This document shows, one piece after another, positions 24,063 to 37,530 of a DNA stretch of 64,000 nucleotides (position 1 is the first letter of the stretch; each line of letters opens with the position of its first letter). The notes beneath the pieces were generated by a model, which saw nothing but the letters and a program-made list of their open reading frames with translations, was not told the DNA's origin and made no database searches. The translations under genes and the position numbers were made by a program. Origin of the DNA: Cristatella mucedo (lineage: Eukaryota; Bryozoa; Phylactolaemata; Cristatellidae); the NCBI GenBank assembly GCA_009760855.2, contig WPIO01000200.1:248001-312000 (forward strand), in the 5' to 3' direction.

Positions 24063-25789
24063 TCGTCTGAGCTGTTTCGGTCGCTTTCAACAAATTGCAA
24101 CATAGACTAGGTCTGAAAATTAATTGTTATTTAAGCAAAGCACTGCCAGCACGATATATTGGCATCTGCTTTTATTATTAAATTCAAAATTTCCGGATCA
24201 CCACGTTTCCATATTCATTTCGCTCTCGCTACCCCTGGGCAATAACAAGGTACAACAATTACGACGGCTAAGCTTAAGAAAATATCCGATCTGAAAGGAA
24301 AAATTCTCAGGTAAGTTCTTCATCAAGACTTATTACGTTTAAATTAGCTCATTACTGTGAAAAATCACTCCGTGCTTCAATCTAGCTTTGCAAGGCGGAC
24401 CTGAGCTAGTACTAATAAAGCTGTTGAACTCTGACGTACATATATACATAAAGGCTGTTTTATTTTGTACTTGTATTTTTAATTGCAGCTATGATAATGC
24501 ATTTTAGAATTCAATTAATATGAAGAAATTGTGAGGGTAAAGTGAGCCCTAGTGAGTAATCAAAATTCCTTTCACTGAGTTCACATAGGTACGCACAGAC
24601 TGAAATTGCATTGGCAATTCGCTGATTCCTACTGCAGAAGTTTTTTAAAGCAATCTCATAGAAATAGCTACAACAAAATCCAAATCATTAATTCAATGTG
24701 GTATTTGTAATAATTAAACAATCTACTTCAAAATGAAGCATGTGAATCCCTGAGTAAACAATATTGTTTTAAGTATCGTTATGCTAAAGAGATCACTTTA
24801 GAAGGCAGCGCAAGCCGCAGCTTACTTCATTCATAGAAGACGATCATTACATAGGACTGGTGCTGGTGACTAACGTCTATTAAAAGAAGTCGGTCGCGGA
24901 TCGAATATTTACATTGGGCTCGTGTCGCTGGCAAGAAATCTGCGTAGGATTTCCCGTACTGTATTCTACGTGATACCTGATTGCTCCGCTCAGTCTCTAT
25001 ATCTTCAGACTAATCGCACAATAATACAGTCTATCGCTCTCTACTGCACTATTTTTTGATAATTGAACTAATTTCGATTGTGGCTAGTTTCATTTCAGGG
25101 AATCCTTATTTATGAAATTATTTAACTGCCCAGCAACACTTTTTGTCAGCTTACAAGCATTTTGCCGGAAGTTCTAACATTGTTCATAAACGTAGGAAAG
25201 AGTTTTACTGGAATTTATAGTATCGGGCAGGTGGGTATACGTAAAAAAACTAAGTTTTTGCATAAAACTACGAACATATATATGAGTATGTTTGTATGTA
25301 AATTAAATTTGCATATACATTGTGGTATACACGTGTAGCCGAGATCTAGGAGCAGAAGCTATTTCCCGCCCAGCCCAGCCATGCTCAGGCCACGTCGCCG
25401 CTTGCCACATCGCGCTTAGCTAGAGCACGAGCGGTCGTTCGATCAAACCTCTTTACAACGATATTGCATGCGTCACCAACAACAGGGCAACCAAACAGAA
25501 GGACTGGGGGGCCTCGGTACATTGAGCTACGGAGGAGGGGGGGGGCAAAGGAAAAACGAGTCCAGATCTCTTGACATGGGATGACAATCTTGGACCGGAG
25601 CAATCTGGAGTACGAGCGACAATCCACACAATTACCAGGAAAAGTGAAATTCTGTACATGTTCTGCAGTAACGGGGATTTGATATCGTGGTACATCTCAG
25701 CTCGCCTACGGCACCAGCTCATGGATGGGGTCCACAAACAACAAGCTACAGGGCAAACTCGGAATATACAAACCATAAAAATGACAGTA

Positions 25790-25890
25790 CTTATCTCGAG
25801 CCCCGACTGGGTCTTGAACCCATACTGCCTTGCGTGCGTGGCCCTATCACTGGTGCACGCCTGCATTCATCCAGATTCATAACTTGGCGA
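25790..25890 (-). repeat. tRNA-like SINE remnant
   Basis: The minus strand has a good B-box segment (GGGTTCAAGACCC) and an A-box-like CACCAGTGATAGGG upstream. No functional tRNA cloverleaf with acceptor stem is visible, so it is called a SINE head. Confidence 0.45.
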
Positions 25891-26544
25891 GACCAAAAGC
25901 GTCTTAACACCACGACGTAGCTGCCCAACATCAGGTCACCAAATGACCCTTTTGCATGGCATCATGGCATATCAGGCCACTCTTATGGGTCAGACTCTAA
26001 CATAGCTGGTGACCCATATAACAAAACAGCCGTTCTGTTGAGCCCACCAAGCCTGCCTGGGTACACGAATATGCATAAACATATATTTAATTGCAAATCG
26101 CTGACATCCGCACATGGATGGGAAACCACGTCTCCAAATTGAATTACAATTAAACCAAACCACATACAATGTACAAGTCTAGTGTCGCAGGAAAATTGGA
26201 AAGACTGCACTTCAAAATGGTCAGGCCAGAATATTTTCAATTGGATCTGCTCGCAATATGGATGGTCTTCTCCAGCGTCGTCTTCTTATAGAAGACCGCA
26301 TCAGCTCCTCAGCCAAACCTGCGTACTTTTACCTGAATAGCCGTGCAAAAACTGGGTCCTACTTGGGGTCTGAGACCGATGTCGAATTCTACGTGCATTT
26401 GTGATTACTCCTCTGGATTCATAAAAATTATTACTTGCAAGTCATCAGCCATGTACAGTTTGCCGCTTTCAGTTGATGTGCTGCTCGGAAGTTTGTTGCA
26501 ACAGCTAGAATGACCACTTTGCAGTAAGTTTTCATTAAAGACAC

Positions 26545-27200
26545 ATTAAATTAATGTAATGCAATGTAATGTATCTCCGTCTGTAACTCCGCAAAGTCAT
26601 AAAGACCATGTGGGTGTTACGCAGGAGAGTTTTGTATAGCGCACTAACAGCCTAAGCGGCTTTCGGTACGCATTCGGTAGCCAACAGACTTCGTCTAAGG
26701 CAACAAAGAGAAAGTGGGAAGCATAGCAGAGTCAGGAGAGCAATTGAGGTAGCGAGTAGCATAGAAGTAGCAGTTCAGGATCGCTGAAAAAGATGTGCCA
26801 TAGTCAGCAGTAGGAGAGTAGTTGTCGCTGCGCAAGAATTGTGGAAGCGAGTTCCACAGTCTAGGACCTGCAGAGCTAAAGCTTCTGTCGTCAACTGTCT
26901 TTAAGCGCAGGAATGGGACAGCTAATTTATTGTCCACACAGGACCTGAGGGCACGAACAGGCTGAAGCTGATGCAGCAGTTCAGCTAGGTACGAAGGAGC
27001 CAAGCCGTGGCGGGCCTTGTGGGTCAGCGCAAGACCTTTGCTCTGTATCCTTTGCTCAACCGGCCACCATCCTAGCTATTTCAGCAAAGGAGACACGTGC
27101 TCAAACCGCTGGGACTTGAAGACCAGCCTTTCAGCCATATTCATAGTCCGCTGTAGTGGCATAATAGCTTTCTTTGGCAGCCAAAATTACTTCAAAGCCA
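26545..27200 (-). mobile_element. LINE family B 3' half, minus strand
   Basis: Starting from the (ATTAC)-like tail at 26552-26575, the minus strand encodes the end of a reverse transcriptase: L-R-L-K-T-V-D-D-R-S-F-S-S-A-G-P-R-L-W-N-S-L-P-Q-F-L, and further on F-E-H-V-S-P-L-L-K. It is closely similar to the copy at 58140-58765. The reading is open for about 100 codons but interrupted upstream. Confidence 0.88.
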
Positions 27201-27309
27201 CCAGAATAGGCTATACATCGATCAGTGTATCAAATGCATGGATTTATCACTAAATGTTAGGTTTCTATATTGTCTGTTTCCTGCCAACGTATCTTAGGTA
27301 CTTCCCCTG

Positions 27310-27545
27310 AAGGCCAACTTGTCTTATGAATCATGTCTTGCAGCCGTGTCTCTTACAAATTGAAAATATTTGGGAGGCCACGTCTTTGAGTCACACGCTC
27401 TTAAAGCCTGCAGCTCACTCCCGACTAATGTTGCGACATCTTCCGACTTGAAAAGATTTAAGAAGAAGCTGAAACCCCACCTGGTTCTAACGACATTAAT
27501 GCAGACTGCATGCTTCGTTCGCAGCACATGTTAGGCGCATTTTCG
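27310..27545 (+). mobile_element. LINE reverse-transcriptase end, plus strand, decayed
   Basis: The plus strand reads S-H-A-L-K-A-C-S-S-L-P-T-N-V-A-T-S-S-D-L, then K-R-F-K-K-K-L-K, which parallels the family A ending Y-A-P-K-S-W-N-S-L-P-T-C-V-R-T-S-P-G-L and F-K-K-N-L-K. It is heavily mutated. Confidence 0.6.
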
Positions 27546-27560
27546 CTTAGCTTGCTTTAT

Positions 27561-27652
27561 AATAATAGTAATAATAATAATATTGCACTCGATAAACCGC
27601 CCTCAGAGAGAACTCAATCTCTTTCTGGTCGCTTTACATTTGCTGCAAAGGG
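27561..27652 (-). mobile_element. LINE A 3' tail, minus strand
   Basis: An (ATT)n tail in antisense, followed by the GCGCC-type hairpin core (CCGCCCTCAGAGAGAACTCA...TCTTTCTGGTCGC) and TTTGCTGCAAAGG. It lies about 90 bp upstream of the CCP4 acceptor. Confidence 0.8.
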
Positions 27653-27743
27653 ACTGTGTATTGGCGGATCGCGTATAGTAAGTTCAATAGGGGGTTTCGT
27701 TTGAGCTCGAATATATACGGGGAGAATATTCTTGTACTCTTAG

Positions 27744-27944
27744 GCTGTACGACACCTCCGCCGCTAGCAGCCAATGTGGTGGTGACTAAAGGAACAGCAC
27801 CATACTTGGATTCTCAAGCCATAACAGTGGATTGTGCCGTAGGCTACATATCAGCTGGCGGAGACACGCATCCGACATGTACTGTGAACAACAATAATGG
27901 CGAATGGTCGTGGAGCGGGAGCAGGCTGAGGTGCTATGCAAGCG
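27744..27944 (+). CDS. CCP module 4 exon
   Basis: This is a 67-codon exon, phase 1-1 (acceptor GTACTCTTAG|G, donor AAGCG|GTAAGC). Four cysteines at 2, 31 (V-D-C-A-V-G-Y), 46 and 64, and the motif G-E-W-S-W-S-G at 53-59. An Asn run (49-52) lies just before the Trp motif. The open frame upstream of 27744 belongs to the intron; the acceptor and the G-C-T start set the boundary. Confidence 0.9.
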
Positions 27945-30900
27945 GTAAGCTAGGGCGTGACGATGAAAACGTGAGCTGCTAGATGTACAAGTGGATTGCT
28001 GAACTACTTGAGTTTATTGTTAAGTTTTTCTTATAGTACGAAATCGGGATTGCAATGCTGCCGCCTACATTTTATATCCAAAAATACGCGACCTAGTATG
28101 ACAAGAGGCTTTTAGTAATTGCCCGTAATATTAAGTATAATGCACAATCTTTTACAATGCAATTTTGGCCACAAGTGTTGCTGCAAGCGCAAGCAGTAGA
28201 TATCACCCGGAAAATTTCCAGAAATCTCATTTTATTGCTAAATCAGTAAGAAAATGGCGCAGAGATTAGATGTTTCAAGCGTGCACGAACACAAAATAGC
28301 CCAAGCGTAATAATGGTGGCTTAATTGTGATCGGAGAGTATAAGGATAATCTATCGGGTCTGTCTTGACAGGCTAATCTAAGAGATACGTGAGCACGGGT
28401 TTTTCGTTAAGATTTCTGCTTGTCTAATGAAAAACCAGAGGCAGGCAGCCATTTTTTGTAAGCCACGTCTTGGTATTTAATTGAGTTAGGTAATGTAAGG
28501 ATAACACGGTATGTGAGATGACCTGTTTGGCAACCCAAATTGGTGGATCTAAAAGCTCAAAATGCTGCAATCTAGAGGGATTTTCTAGGAAAGTCAGCAG
28601 CTTCGTGGTTGCATGCCGGCATTCGCCCGGCACGTTCAAGCTTATGTTTTAAAGTGGCGGCTAGGGAGCTAATTTGAGTATTTCAACAGTCACACCACAA
28701 GTAATGTGCTACACAGAAGTTATACGAATAAGTGTTAGGAGTAGAGAGTAGGAGAAAAGCTTGAGCTGGCATGACGATAAAGTAATGCCGCGGTTTCTAT
28801 AACTTTGGATCAGTCTTTGTGGAGCCGTGTAGTCGTTGAGCCAATGAGAGCAGATCACCACGACTCGTGGACTGTGCAACGCTTTCGCGAGCTCAACGAG
28901 CTTCGCCGATTGAGAAAACTGAGAAAAGGTAAGCAACAAGATAAAGCCCGAACTAATGCCGCATGCAAGCTTCACATAAAAGCGGTAAATTTAAGCTAAA
29001 AAACTGATTTCGGTGTATTTGAGCGAAAAAATTGAAAAACAGAGCACAACTAATCGTATCTAGCTGTAGATTTAGCAACAGATTACTTAAGGAAATGGTT
29101 AATGCAGACCGTGCGTCAGGCCGGCCTGGAGACGTAAAATCGTTAAGCAGTCAATTGGAGAAAAGTCATGGCTAGAAATGGCTAAGCACTAGCTTGCTTG
29201 ATATGAATGAAAATTTAACAAAAACTTAAATCAGATTATTTATTGCTCCGTTTACTTTTTATCCAATATTTTATTCATGATGGCTTGTCCACTATGAGCT
29301 ATAGGTTGCCTCTCATCCAAAGATGTGATACAACCTATGAGCTCTAGTGAACTACCAGGTGATAAATCAAGTAACTCCCTTTCTAAGTTTATCAGAAACC
29401 AATCTGAAATATTTAATTGGCAATGAATTATCTGAAAATAATGGACACTCATTTCGTAATCTTAAAGACCCTCGTGGCACGTTTGCCGAGCAAAAATAAT
29501 TGAGAGTAGAGTCACATATCACCTTAATATTTTTATCGAAATCATTTTATTTAAGTAAGCTCTTAACTAACTGGAGAGAATGTGATTCTGTACACTCATA
29601 TACTGCCTTTACACGCAGGGTGCATTAGTAACTTACGTTCGGTGAATTATGCTGCACAGTGACTTCAGAATTAATCCAACCATTTAACAACTGGATCCTA
29701 GCTTGCAAATAATTTCATTTCATACATCCAAAACTAACGCCTTAGAATTCACCCAATAATTCGGTGGAGTGATGAGAACTTGTATCCGTTCATTAGCAAT
29801 GCGTATAAAATCTGGATTAAAGAAGACCAAACATATTGGTATATGGAAACAGTAGCCTAGTTTTTGACATCTGTAATAGTCTGCAATAGTCTGTGTTATG
29901 TTCTAAAATGCAATTATCTTAGACATGTTTTTTGCTAATAGTGCTTATAGGCTCAGTAATCTTGGCTGGCCCTGACAGCAATGGCTGACTGAATTAGTTT
30001 TCAGCCTGGAGCAGTGGCTGCCGACAAAGCAAAATCTTCAAAGCACAGTGCTAAAATGGTTTTTTAATGGGACGGGAGATGACTACACTTGATATTAAGT
30101 GGCTAAAACTATGTGACCTGTGTATTTTGTGTAAGTGATCAACCAATTATTGTTGACATACACTCGAGACAAGGCTCCATCACCATCTTTAATGTTTTTA
30201 AATAAAATTCAAGCAGAACCCCCAAGCACATTCCAAAGACATGCATACACTTAAAATGCATGATCTATTACTCCAAGTGCATTATTCGTTAATAATTTGT
30301 AAAGTAGAGTGTTAGTATGTATGATGAAATTAATTCAGAATCTGGCTTTCAACTTTCTTTAAATTCAATGTTCAATGATAGTCAATTATTTTGATGTATT
30401 ATTGAAAAGTATTATTGAAAAATGATTTGCATCTGGCAAGCAACTAAAGTAAAGCTGTATTTTCAAGCGTCACAGCGGATGACCATTGGTCGACTTAATA
30501 ACATCAACTGCCAGCTAGCTAAATACTCCTTTGCTCTCTCTGTTCATATTTTGAGATACCAATGCATAGATAGCCCATACATAGTTGCTACAGCCGTGTT
30601 ACTACATATCTGCCTTTCTGCATTAAATATGTGGGAGGGTGTATGCTTTCATTTCTCTATACGACTCGTTCAGGCAAGTAGAATGCCTGTGTCTGTCAGC
30701 TATATCAGTGATTGAACCAATTAAAAAAAACGCAAAGCTGTTTGTGTGTGCAGGATGTGCAAGAGTTAATAAATGTAGGTGCCCTGACTTACTTAGCTCT
30801 CAAGCGTCGTCGATGAGTTGTTTTATCGCTTTACAAACATATAGTGGTATTGGTTTCTCCTATTGAAAATCTACGATATTCCGAGTATTGTTGCAGTTAT

Positions 30901-31671
30901 AAAGTAAGTCTTCCAAATTGGCTTATGCCTAAGAGCATCGAGTAAGGTCATTTAAATACGGCAGTCCTATAAGCTAGTCGTCACATCAAGCATTTTGAAA
31001 ATGCCTTAAGAGCCAGTTTGCAATTTTCAAGTTTCGCCTCATATAAATTTAAATGGTTTCACTATTTTTGTAACATTCATTCAATTTTCGCATTAGATTT
31101 AGGAAAATGCCCCAAAAAATATCTTTAACTAAAAAACTTAACGATTCAAGCTTGAGTTCTATGCTAGTCAAGTTTTCAAGTTAGTATTAAAATATAGCTC
31201 TTTTAATAGGGGATAACCTAGAGTAAGTATTATTAAAAGATCTGCCTCTTTAAGATTCCGTATCGAGTAAAGCAAAGATGTTCTAACAAGTTAAATTAGT
31301 ATCTACAATTGTAGCTAAAAAGTTTTGCAATTCTCCAAGCATGTCCGGTTTTTCAAATTAGACCTAATACAATTATGAAAATAAGGATATAATTTCATCT
31401 GAGCTAATGTCATCTTACTAAGACTACACAAAATTAATTTTAAGCTTAAAGGTAGATTTTTATGGGAAGGGAGTAGTAAAGTGGAAATGGTTGTGTTGAG
31501 GTCAATCTTCTATAAGGCTTTTTCAGCCTTAATATCCACGAAAAGTTAAAAAAACCCTGAGGTTGAGTGAAAATACAGGAAATCAAAGGGAAAAGCAATA
31601 AATCTGCTGCGTAATTAGGTATGCGAGTGTATTGGACTGTAGCATACGTTTCGTCACTCTTACGGTTGCAG
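27945..31671 (+). other. Intron between CCP4 and CCP5
   Basis: A 3.7-kb AT-rich intron. I recognise no repeat family in it. One exon-like stretch (28847-28928) is described in the findings. Confidence 0.55.
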
Positions 31672-31881
31672 ACGGTTGCAGCACTCCCAGCACTAGAGCA
31701 GGAGTTGTGACATATTCTGGCAGTGAATTGCCGAGCTCATACTCAAAGGGCGATACCATGAGCGTAAAATGTGACACGGGCTATACAGCATCTTTGGGCT
31801 CTAGCCAGGGCACATGTACAGGCAGCTCGGTATGGATTTGGAGTTCAACAGACATGCCATATGTGCTGCAATGCACTGAAA
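31672..31881 (+). CDS. CCP module 5 exon
   Basis: This is a 70-codon exon, phase 1-1 (donor GAAA|GTAAGC). Four cysteines at 3, 34 (V-K-C-D-T-G-Y), 49 (G-T-C-T-G) and 68, and V-W-I-W-S-S in place of the usual G-T-W-S-W. The acceptor region is a perfect 10-bp tandem duplication ending in CAG (31662-31671 and 31672-31681). Only the first CAG keeps the frame and Cys I. Confidence 0.9.
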
Positions 31882-34800
31882 GTAAGCTGCTGACACCATA
31901 TAGCGCTGCGTGCCTGTTACGATGCGCTCGTGGCCACGATTGTGCATACTGTAAAATGTACAATGTGCCCTTTGACTGCATTTGAATGACTAGGAGTATT
32001 TTTGATGTAGTAATGATGGTCCTTAACAAAATTTCACTCAAACGAGAAGTGCAACCTGTTGCTAGATCTTCACATCGCCAAATCAGAGGGATATTTTTAA
32101 GGCTTTTCAAAATTCAAAAAACGTTAAAAAAAGTATAGTATCAAGTATCAAAAAAGTTCTGTGGAAGGCCGGCAGCTGGAACAAGTAATTTAAAGCTTGA
32201 TGTCTTTAAAATAAGGAGCAATAGAAGGCCATGCTCTGAGGGAAGAATTGTAGAAAGATTTCATCATTAGCATATGATCGAGCTAACTTCGTTTCGTCAG
32301 TTCAGTGCTTTATCACTTAAGCTACTAATCGCTCGAGGTACTGTCTTTAGTGCAGCAAGCATAGGCATACAGCTCCAGATCTAAATTTTCACTGAACTGC
32401 TTGAGCTTCATTCTGCTATAGTAATTGAACCAATGTATCATTTACGAGTTAAATTCATTAGCCAATCTGCTGCAAATGACGCCCAGAGGACGGATCTACT
32501 GTACAACTTATTATGCGGAACAATATAAGAGAGGGCTAGTCACAGGAGCTGTCCGGCTCTGTGCATTTAAATCATGTTTCACAGAGTTTCCCTTATAAGT
32601 TTCAAGTCTAAAACCTGCAATCAAAGGTAAGCAGTTGACAGACACTTCAGATATAGCTAAATTCCATTTCTGACCCATTCAGTTACCCTTTTTTCCATAA
32701 CACCTTATTCGAGAGAAAAGTGAGAGAATGCAGAGGGAAAAAAATTGTGAGAAATAGAAAGGTTGTTGTAAGTAAGGATTGGTAAAATAGAGTAAATAGG
32801 CTACAAAGATGGCGAGCAGCAATCTTCCACAGACTGACAGCTCATTAATGACAATTTTTTCAGCTAGGGATACTACTAAAATTACGAGCGACTGATGCAG
32901 CTCGCAGGGAGTTATCGGTTCTGTAATCATACAGCGAATTCACACAGACACCAGCCAACTTAGACGCTTGGTCGCTAGCACGAGCCCGCGGGCCTGCACA
33001 CATATCCTTACACACAGACACAATCACTCCCATAAACAAACACATGAGTGAATGTGGTAAATCTGTCAATTATTGTAATTCACTCAGCAATAGCCAATTC
33101 GAAATACAAAGCGATTGAATTCGGATGAGAGGTATCGAAGGCGGGTTAATCCCTCTCAAGAAGAGGATTCATTAACATTTGGCGTTCCGGTCCACTTCAA
33201 TGCCGATTAAGCTTAAGTGGTTGCAGCACTTTAACAATAGGATGCATCTTCCATGATAAATGACTAAAAGATAAATTCAGGTGAATAAAGACCATGACCA
33301 TACCGAGACCAGGTACAGCCTACGAAGTGGATCTTTCCTGCATGCAGGGCGTGACAGAGCGGCTTGCCCTAACAGATGGCTAAATGGACTTGTCGCTTTT
33401 AGCAGCATTAGTAGTTTGTTTAGTTTAAATGGAAACACTATATCAAACATCAACGTGCAATCTAATTCAGTTACGTCCTAGCTGTAGGTAGAGTAAGCTT
33501 CGCAAAGTTTCAAAGTACTTTGATTGATTTGAAGTAAACAATGTTGCGAAGTGTCTATAATGCACCTGCAAGGGGTATTCGATACTTCTTTTGTAGTATG
33601 CTGATTGCATGTGGATGGCTCAGTCCACCAAATGGTTAGGGCCAAGGTTATCAAAACCATACGCAATTTCGGGTATTTATTTTAATGCTTGACATTAAAA
33701 AACACTAAACTGACTTACTAGGCCATACAAAATGCAAGAGTGCAAGCCCACGGGTTAGGCTAGCCATGTCACTGTGGCTACCCAGAGGTCTTGTCTGTGT
33801 GGCTTTCAAACATTGAACACATGATTTCGTGCCTTCGGTTCAATTCTGGCTGAATCTACTTGTCTGTCTTCAAAATTGGTTCCGTGAACTGCCCCGCCCG
33901 ACACTCTGCATCGGACGCCGAGCCAACCTTACAGACTGCCGCTTCTGGTAGGCATGCTTGTCTGGCTAGCAAAATGGGCTGTAGACCTGCTGCAGCTGGT
34001 CAGCAGCTGCCAGCTGCCGCGGTTCACGCCAGCCACAATTGTTCCGTTCGTTGAGCTGCTCCGAACGGTAGACAAATGGCTTGCCGAGATGTACCGGCTC
34101 ACACATCTACTCCAACGAGATAACGCTCACCAAAGTTCGTCGGCAACACTAATGCTAATAACGATCACAGAAATTTTTTCAAAGTACCCCTAGCCTGTCT
34201 GAGGGTATGTAGGAGGAAATCGGTGCTTTTCTTTTTGCTGAGACATAGGATTAGAGCCTGTTCTGATGGCTGCATTTCCGAGTCCACCCCAAAACCCGCT
34301 GTCACATTCTTTCAGTTTATGCGATGTAGGAGGATTTCGTTGCTCGTGAATCACTCCGCTACAAAACCTGTAGCTTTTCGTCGGGTTTGTAGTTTGACTC
34401 AGTTGCAATCGGATCCACATGTAGGACCTTGACTCTGAAGGTTGCGATGTACTGACCCTCTTAATGCGGCTAAAAATTGGTAATGGAAGACTTTATCAGA
34501 TTCGCACCAAACAGTTCCGTCCGTTTCTTTCTGAGACCCACCATTGTTGATTGGTGCCGAAGCATCAAAAGTGGTTGGCTATTTGGTCATGTTGGCTAAT
34601 AAAAAAAGACCGTAATACTCAGATGCTGGCAATCAATATTGGTATGAGGTTAGCTAAAAAGCTCAAGAAATTAAGCAATGCATCTCTTTTACAGAAAGAG
34701 CTGCGATGGTTCCGAATTAAATATCGGATTCAAAGCAATGGTTTTATTTGCACAATATGGTCAGTCAAGACTTGGCTCCTGCAAAACTATCTCACATTTT

Positions 34801-36765
34801 ACACTAGTGGCAGCCTCTTTTTAAGCTCGCGCGTTCTTTTGACTTAAAACAACTTTCCTGTTATTTCAGTAAAGGATAACTGGCAGCAGAAGCTTTTCTA
34901 TTTGCAGGCGATTTAATGTGTGGAACTCTATCTTTTCTGCAAATCTTGGGCAAACAATATTTTCACCTGCTGCCACGGCTGGTAAATCATTTCCAGCAAT
35001 TCTGGACTGCTACGTTTCCGCCACTGACTCCCTTTACTGCCCTTGTGACTCAGTTTGCTTCTCAATTTGCGTCTGAATTGCTTGAAACGGAGTTTGTTTC
35101 GACAGCAAGAAAAGTGAAAGGCGCCTAGGCATGGAAGCTTTCTCTCCTGCATTGCACCAACTTGGCCTTTGAGGTGATTGGTGGTTTCCAAACGGAAACG
35201 CATGCAAAACCAGCCATACATTACAACCAAACCGACGTTTATGCGAGCAGAGTCACGATTCAACTGGAAAAAGCGCTTTCTGTTCGAAAGTCAAGTTATC
35301 TGCACGGATGCAGCCGAGTGGCAGGGACAGGGGTGGACATCAGAGGCATTCAACCATAGCCTAGAGCAGCAATGTAGGAACTTCCCCCCCCCCGTATATG
35401 TGGGCTACCCCCCCCCCGACCGTCGCCAGCGACGATATTATGCTCTAATTTCGCTCAGCGAGCAACCACCGAGCTCTTGTAGAATAGACACTAGGATCAT
35501 GGGCTATAATTAGTCAATAAATGCTGTCCGTGTGTCCCAACGTAGGAATCCTGCAGGTCTTACCTTGTCTATGTACATTTTGTTGCTCTTGCCCTCCTGT
35601 ACGAAAAACCTGGCACAGCCTCCGGATTGGGCAACCTCAGTATACTGCGCTCTTTACAACGGCATTCAAGTGGTCACGAATGATCACTTACTTAGTGAAT
35701 CCAACTAGGCAATACGTTCAGTCAAATGGCACGAGGTCAATAAAGCACGCGACTTGCACTCAACCCGTGACGATTTTGAGCGAAAAACTTTGCCAAGGAT
35801 TTGTAGCGACTCCAGAATTTGTTCGGAAATGTCGTAGTTATGCGAAAATTGACCGTTGCCCTCTAAACTCACTATTTACTTATTTATTGAGAGATATTGG
35901 AACCCAATTGAAACTTTCATTTATTAAAATCTCATGAGTTCTCTCGGGAGCCTGTTCCCTCATGCAACAGCTCAGAAGCTCAGGTATAAGTATATTTTTT
36001 ATTCTCTATTCCATATTCAGTATTTTATATTCCATATAACATACAGCTTCCATATACAAGGCCACTTGAAACAACGTATTTGGATTTTTAACCGTAGTTT
36101 CTTTACTCCTTCCGCGAACCCTACTAGCCTTACACCAAGAGCACCAGAGGAAATGGCCGCTATCAATACGTCTAACATCATCGTCAGCAGCCCAGCAGTG
36201 TGTGCTTGGAGTAAATCTTAGATCATTATTACTAAAGCTAGCAAACAGCTTTAGTATAACATTATCGAATACGCAACAATGCGAGCTTACATGACCCGTG
36301 CTCAAGCAAACATGACAAAGTATTAAGAATGCGCATTATAAACACATATTGTTGCTAGTGAATTAATTACTAATGACAAAAAATTCGAGCACTGAATTTT
36401 GCGTAAGCTATTTAGACATCCAGATTAAAAATAGAGGAATATGCTCTTCATGCATTAACTATAATTCTACAATGAAGTGCAAAATGCACCAAATCGCTAT
36501 AAAGGCTAATATAGGTTATATATGTTCCGCTAGAGCTAAAAACATATAAACAGGTGCAGGGAAAATTACCCTCTACAGTGGGGGCAGCAAGCTGGGACGC
36601 CCTTGTTCCGACACCACACGAGCGTTGGTGACGAAGAACGCATGCTTTAATTCAACTCAATACGAGACTGCCAAGTTCGCATTTAAAAAACACAGTGGAT
36701 CATATGTTAAGATTTTTTTATTAATTGCTGGTCTGGCCTTTATCTACATGAAAATCTTTCTGAGT

Positions 36766-36800
36766 GTGTCCCCTAAATAAAAATCCTGACTCCGCCACTG
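36766..36800 (-). repeat. Possible DNA-transposon terminus
   Basis: The minus strand reads CCAGTGGCGGAGTCAGGATT followed by a T-rich run and AGGGG. It resembles the CAGTGGCGGANNNAGG termini common among hAT-like elements. I could not find a partner end, so this is a fragment at best. Confidence 0.3.
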
Positions 36801-37454
36801 GGCGTGAGAGAATTTGTAATAACCGATACCGAGGCGGGAGTCGAGAATCGAACAGCTGTCTGGTCACCGATAGCAGCAGGCTTAAGGGTAAATTTTGGCA
36901 CAAAATTTACCACTATGGACTTGAAAATGAACCTTTGAATAGAATTTGTAATGAAAATATGCATTTGCAGGCGTAAGATCTCCAGATTATTGAATAAAGT
37001 GTATTTTCAACAAATTTAAGCTCACATAGAACGATTCACGTTTTAGTCGCGCCGCACAACGCGACACGGCTCGAGCATGTAGGTGGACACTCAAAGCTCA
37101 AACTTTAAATCTTCCTTTCATGTGCCGAAAAGACGGCTGTCTCTGGAGCTCGATCGGTGGTCTGAACCGCAAGGTTGCTAGACTGTCAGCCCACTCCCTT
37201 CCGAGGCTAGCGTTATTCTGCGCGGGGTTTCGCCGTGGCAGATGGCCCTCGGTTGTTCTATCTTGCGCAAGCCTAAGAATACGCAACCGATTCACAGCCG
37301 CGGTGCATCGGTACTGGTACGTCTGCAAAAGGTTAGCGGTTTCAGCACTGACAAGAGATTGTAAGCACCTACACGCTGAATAAATCGAGCTAGCGTTCGC
37401 GATGGTGAGTAGAGCGCTCGCAAGTATACTGCTTAAACGATTTATTTCTTCTTA

Positions 37455-37456
37455 AT

Positions 37457-37527
<71 letters not shown>
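37455..37527 (+). repeat. (AG)n microsatellite
   Basis: About 70 bp of GA dinucleotides. Confidence 0.97.

Positions 37528-37530
<3 letters not shown>

Larger units (their letters stand above)
21227..27743 (+). other. Intron between CCP3 and CCP4
   Basis: This is a 6.5-kb intron. It holds LINE B copies (23850-24062 plus; 26545-27200 minus), a tRNA-like SINE remnant (25790-25890 minus), a LINE reverse-transcriptase end (27310-27545 plus) and a LINE A tail (27561-27652 minus) ending about 90 bp before CCP4. Between 21240 and 23800 and between 24100 and 25300 I see only AT-rich sequence. Confidence 0.6.

Noticed and set aside
35521-35937. A 138-codon ATG frame with a Cys-rich start (C-L-C-T-F-C-C-S-C).
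   Set aside because: No recognisable domain, no splice context that fits the phase-1 gene, and AT-rich intronic surroundings. Probably chance.
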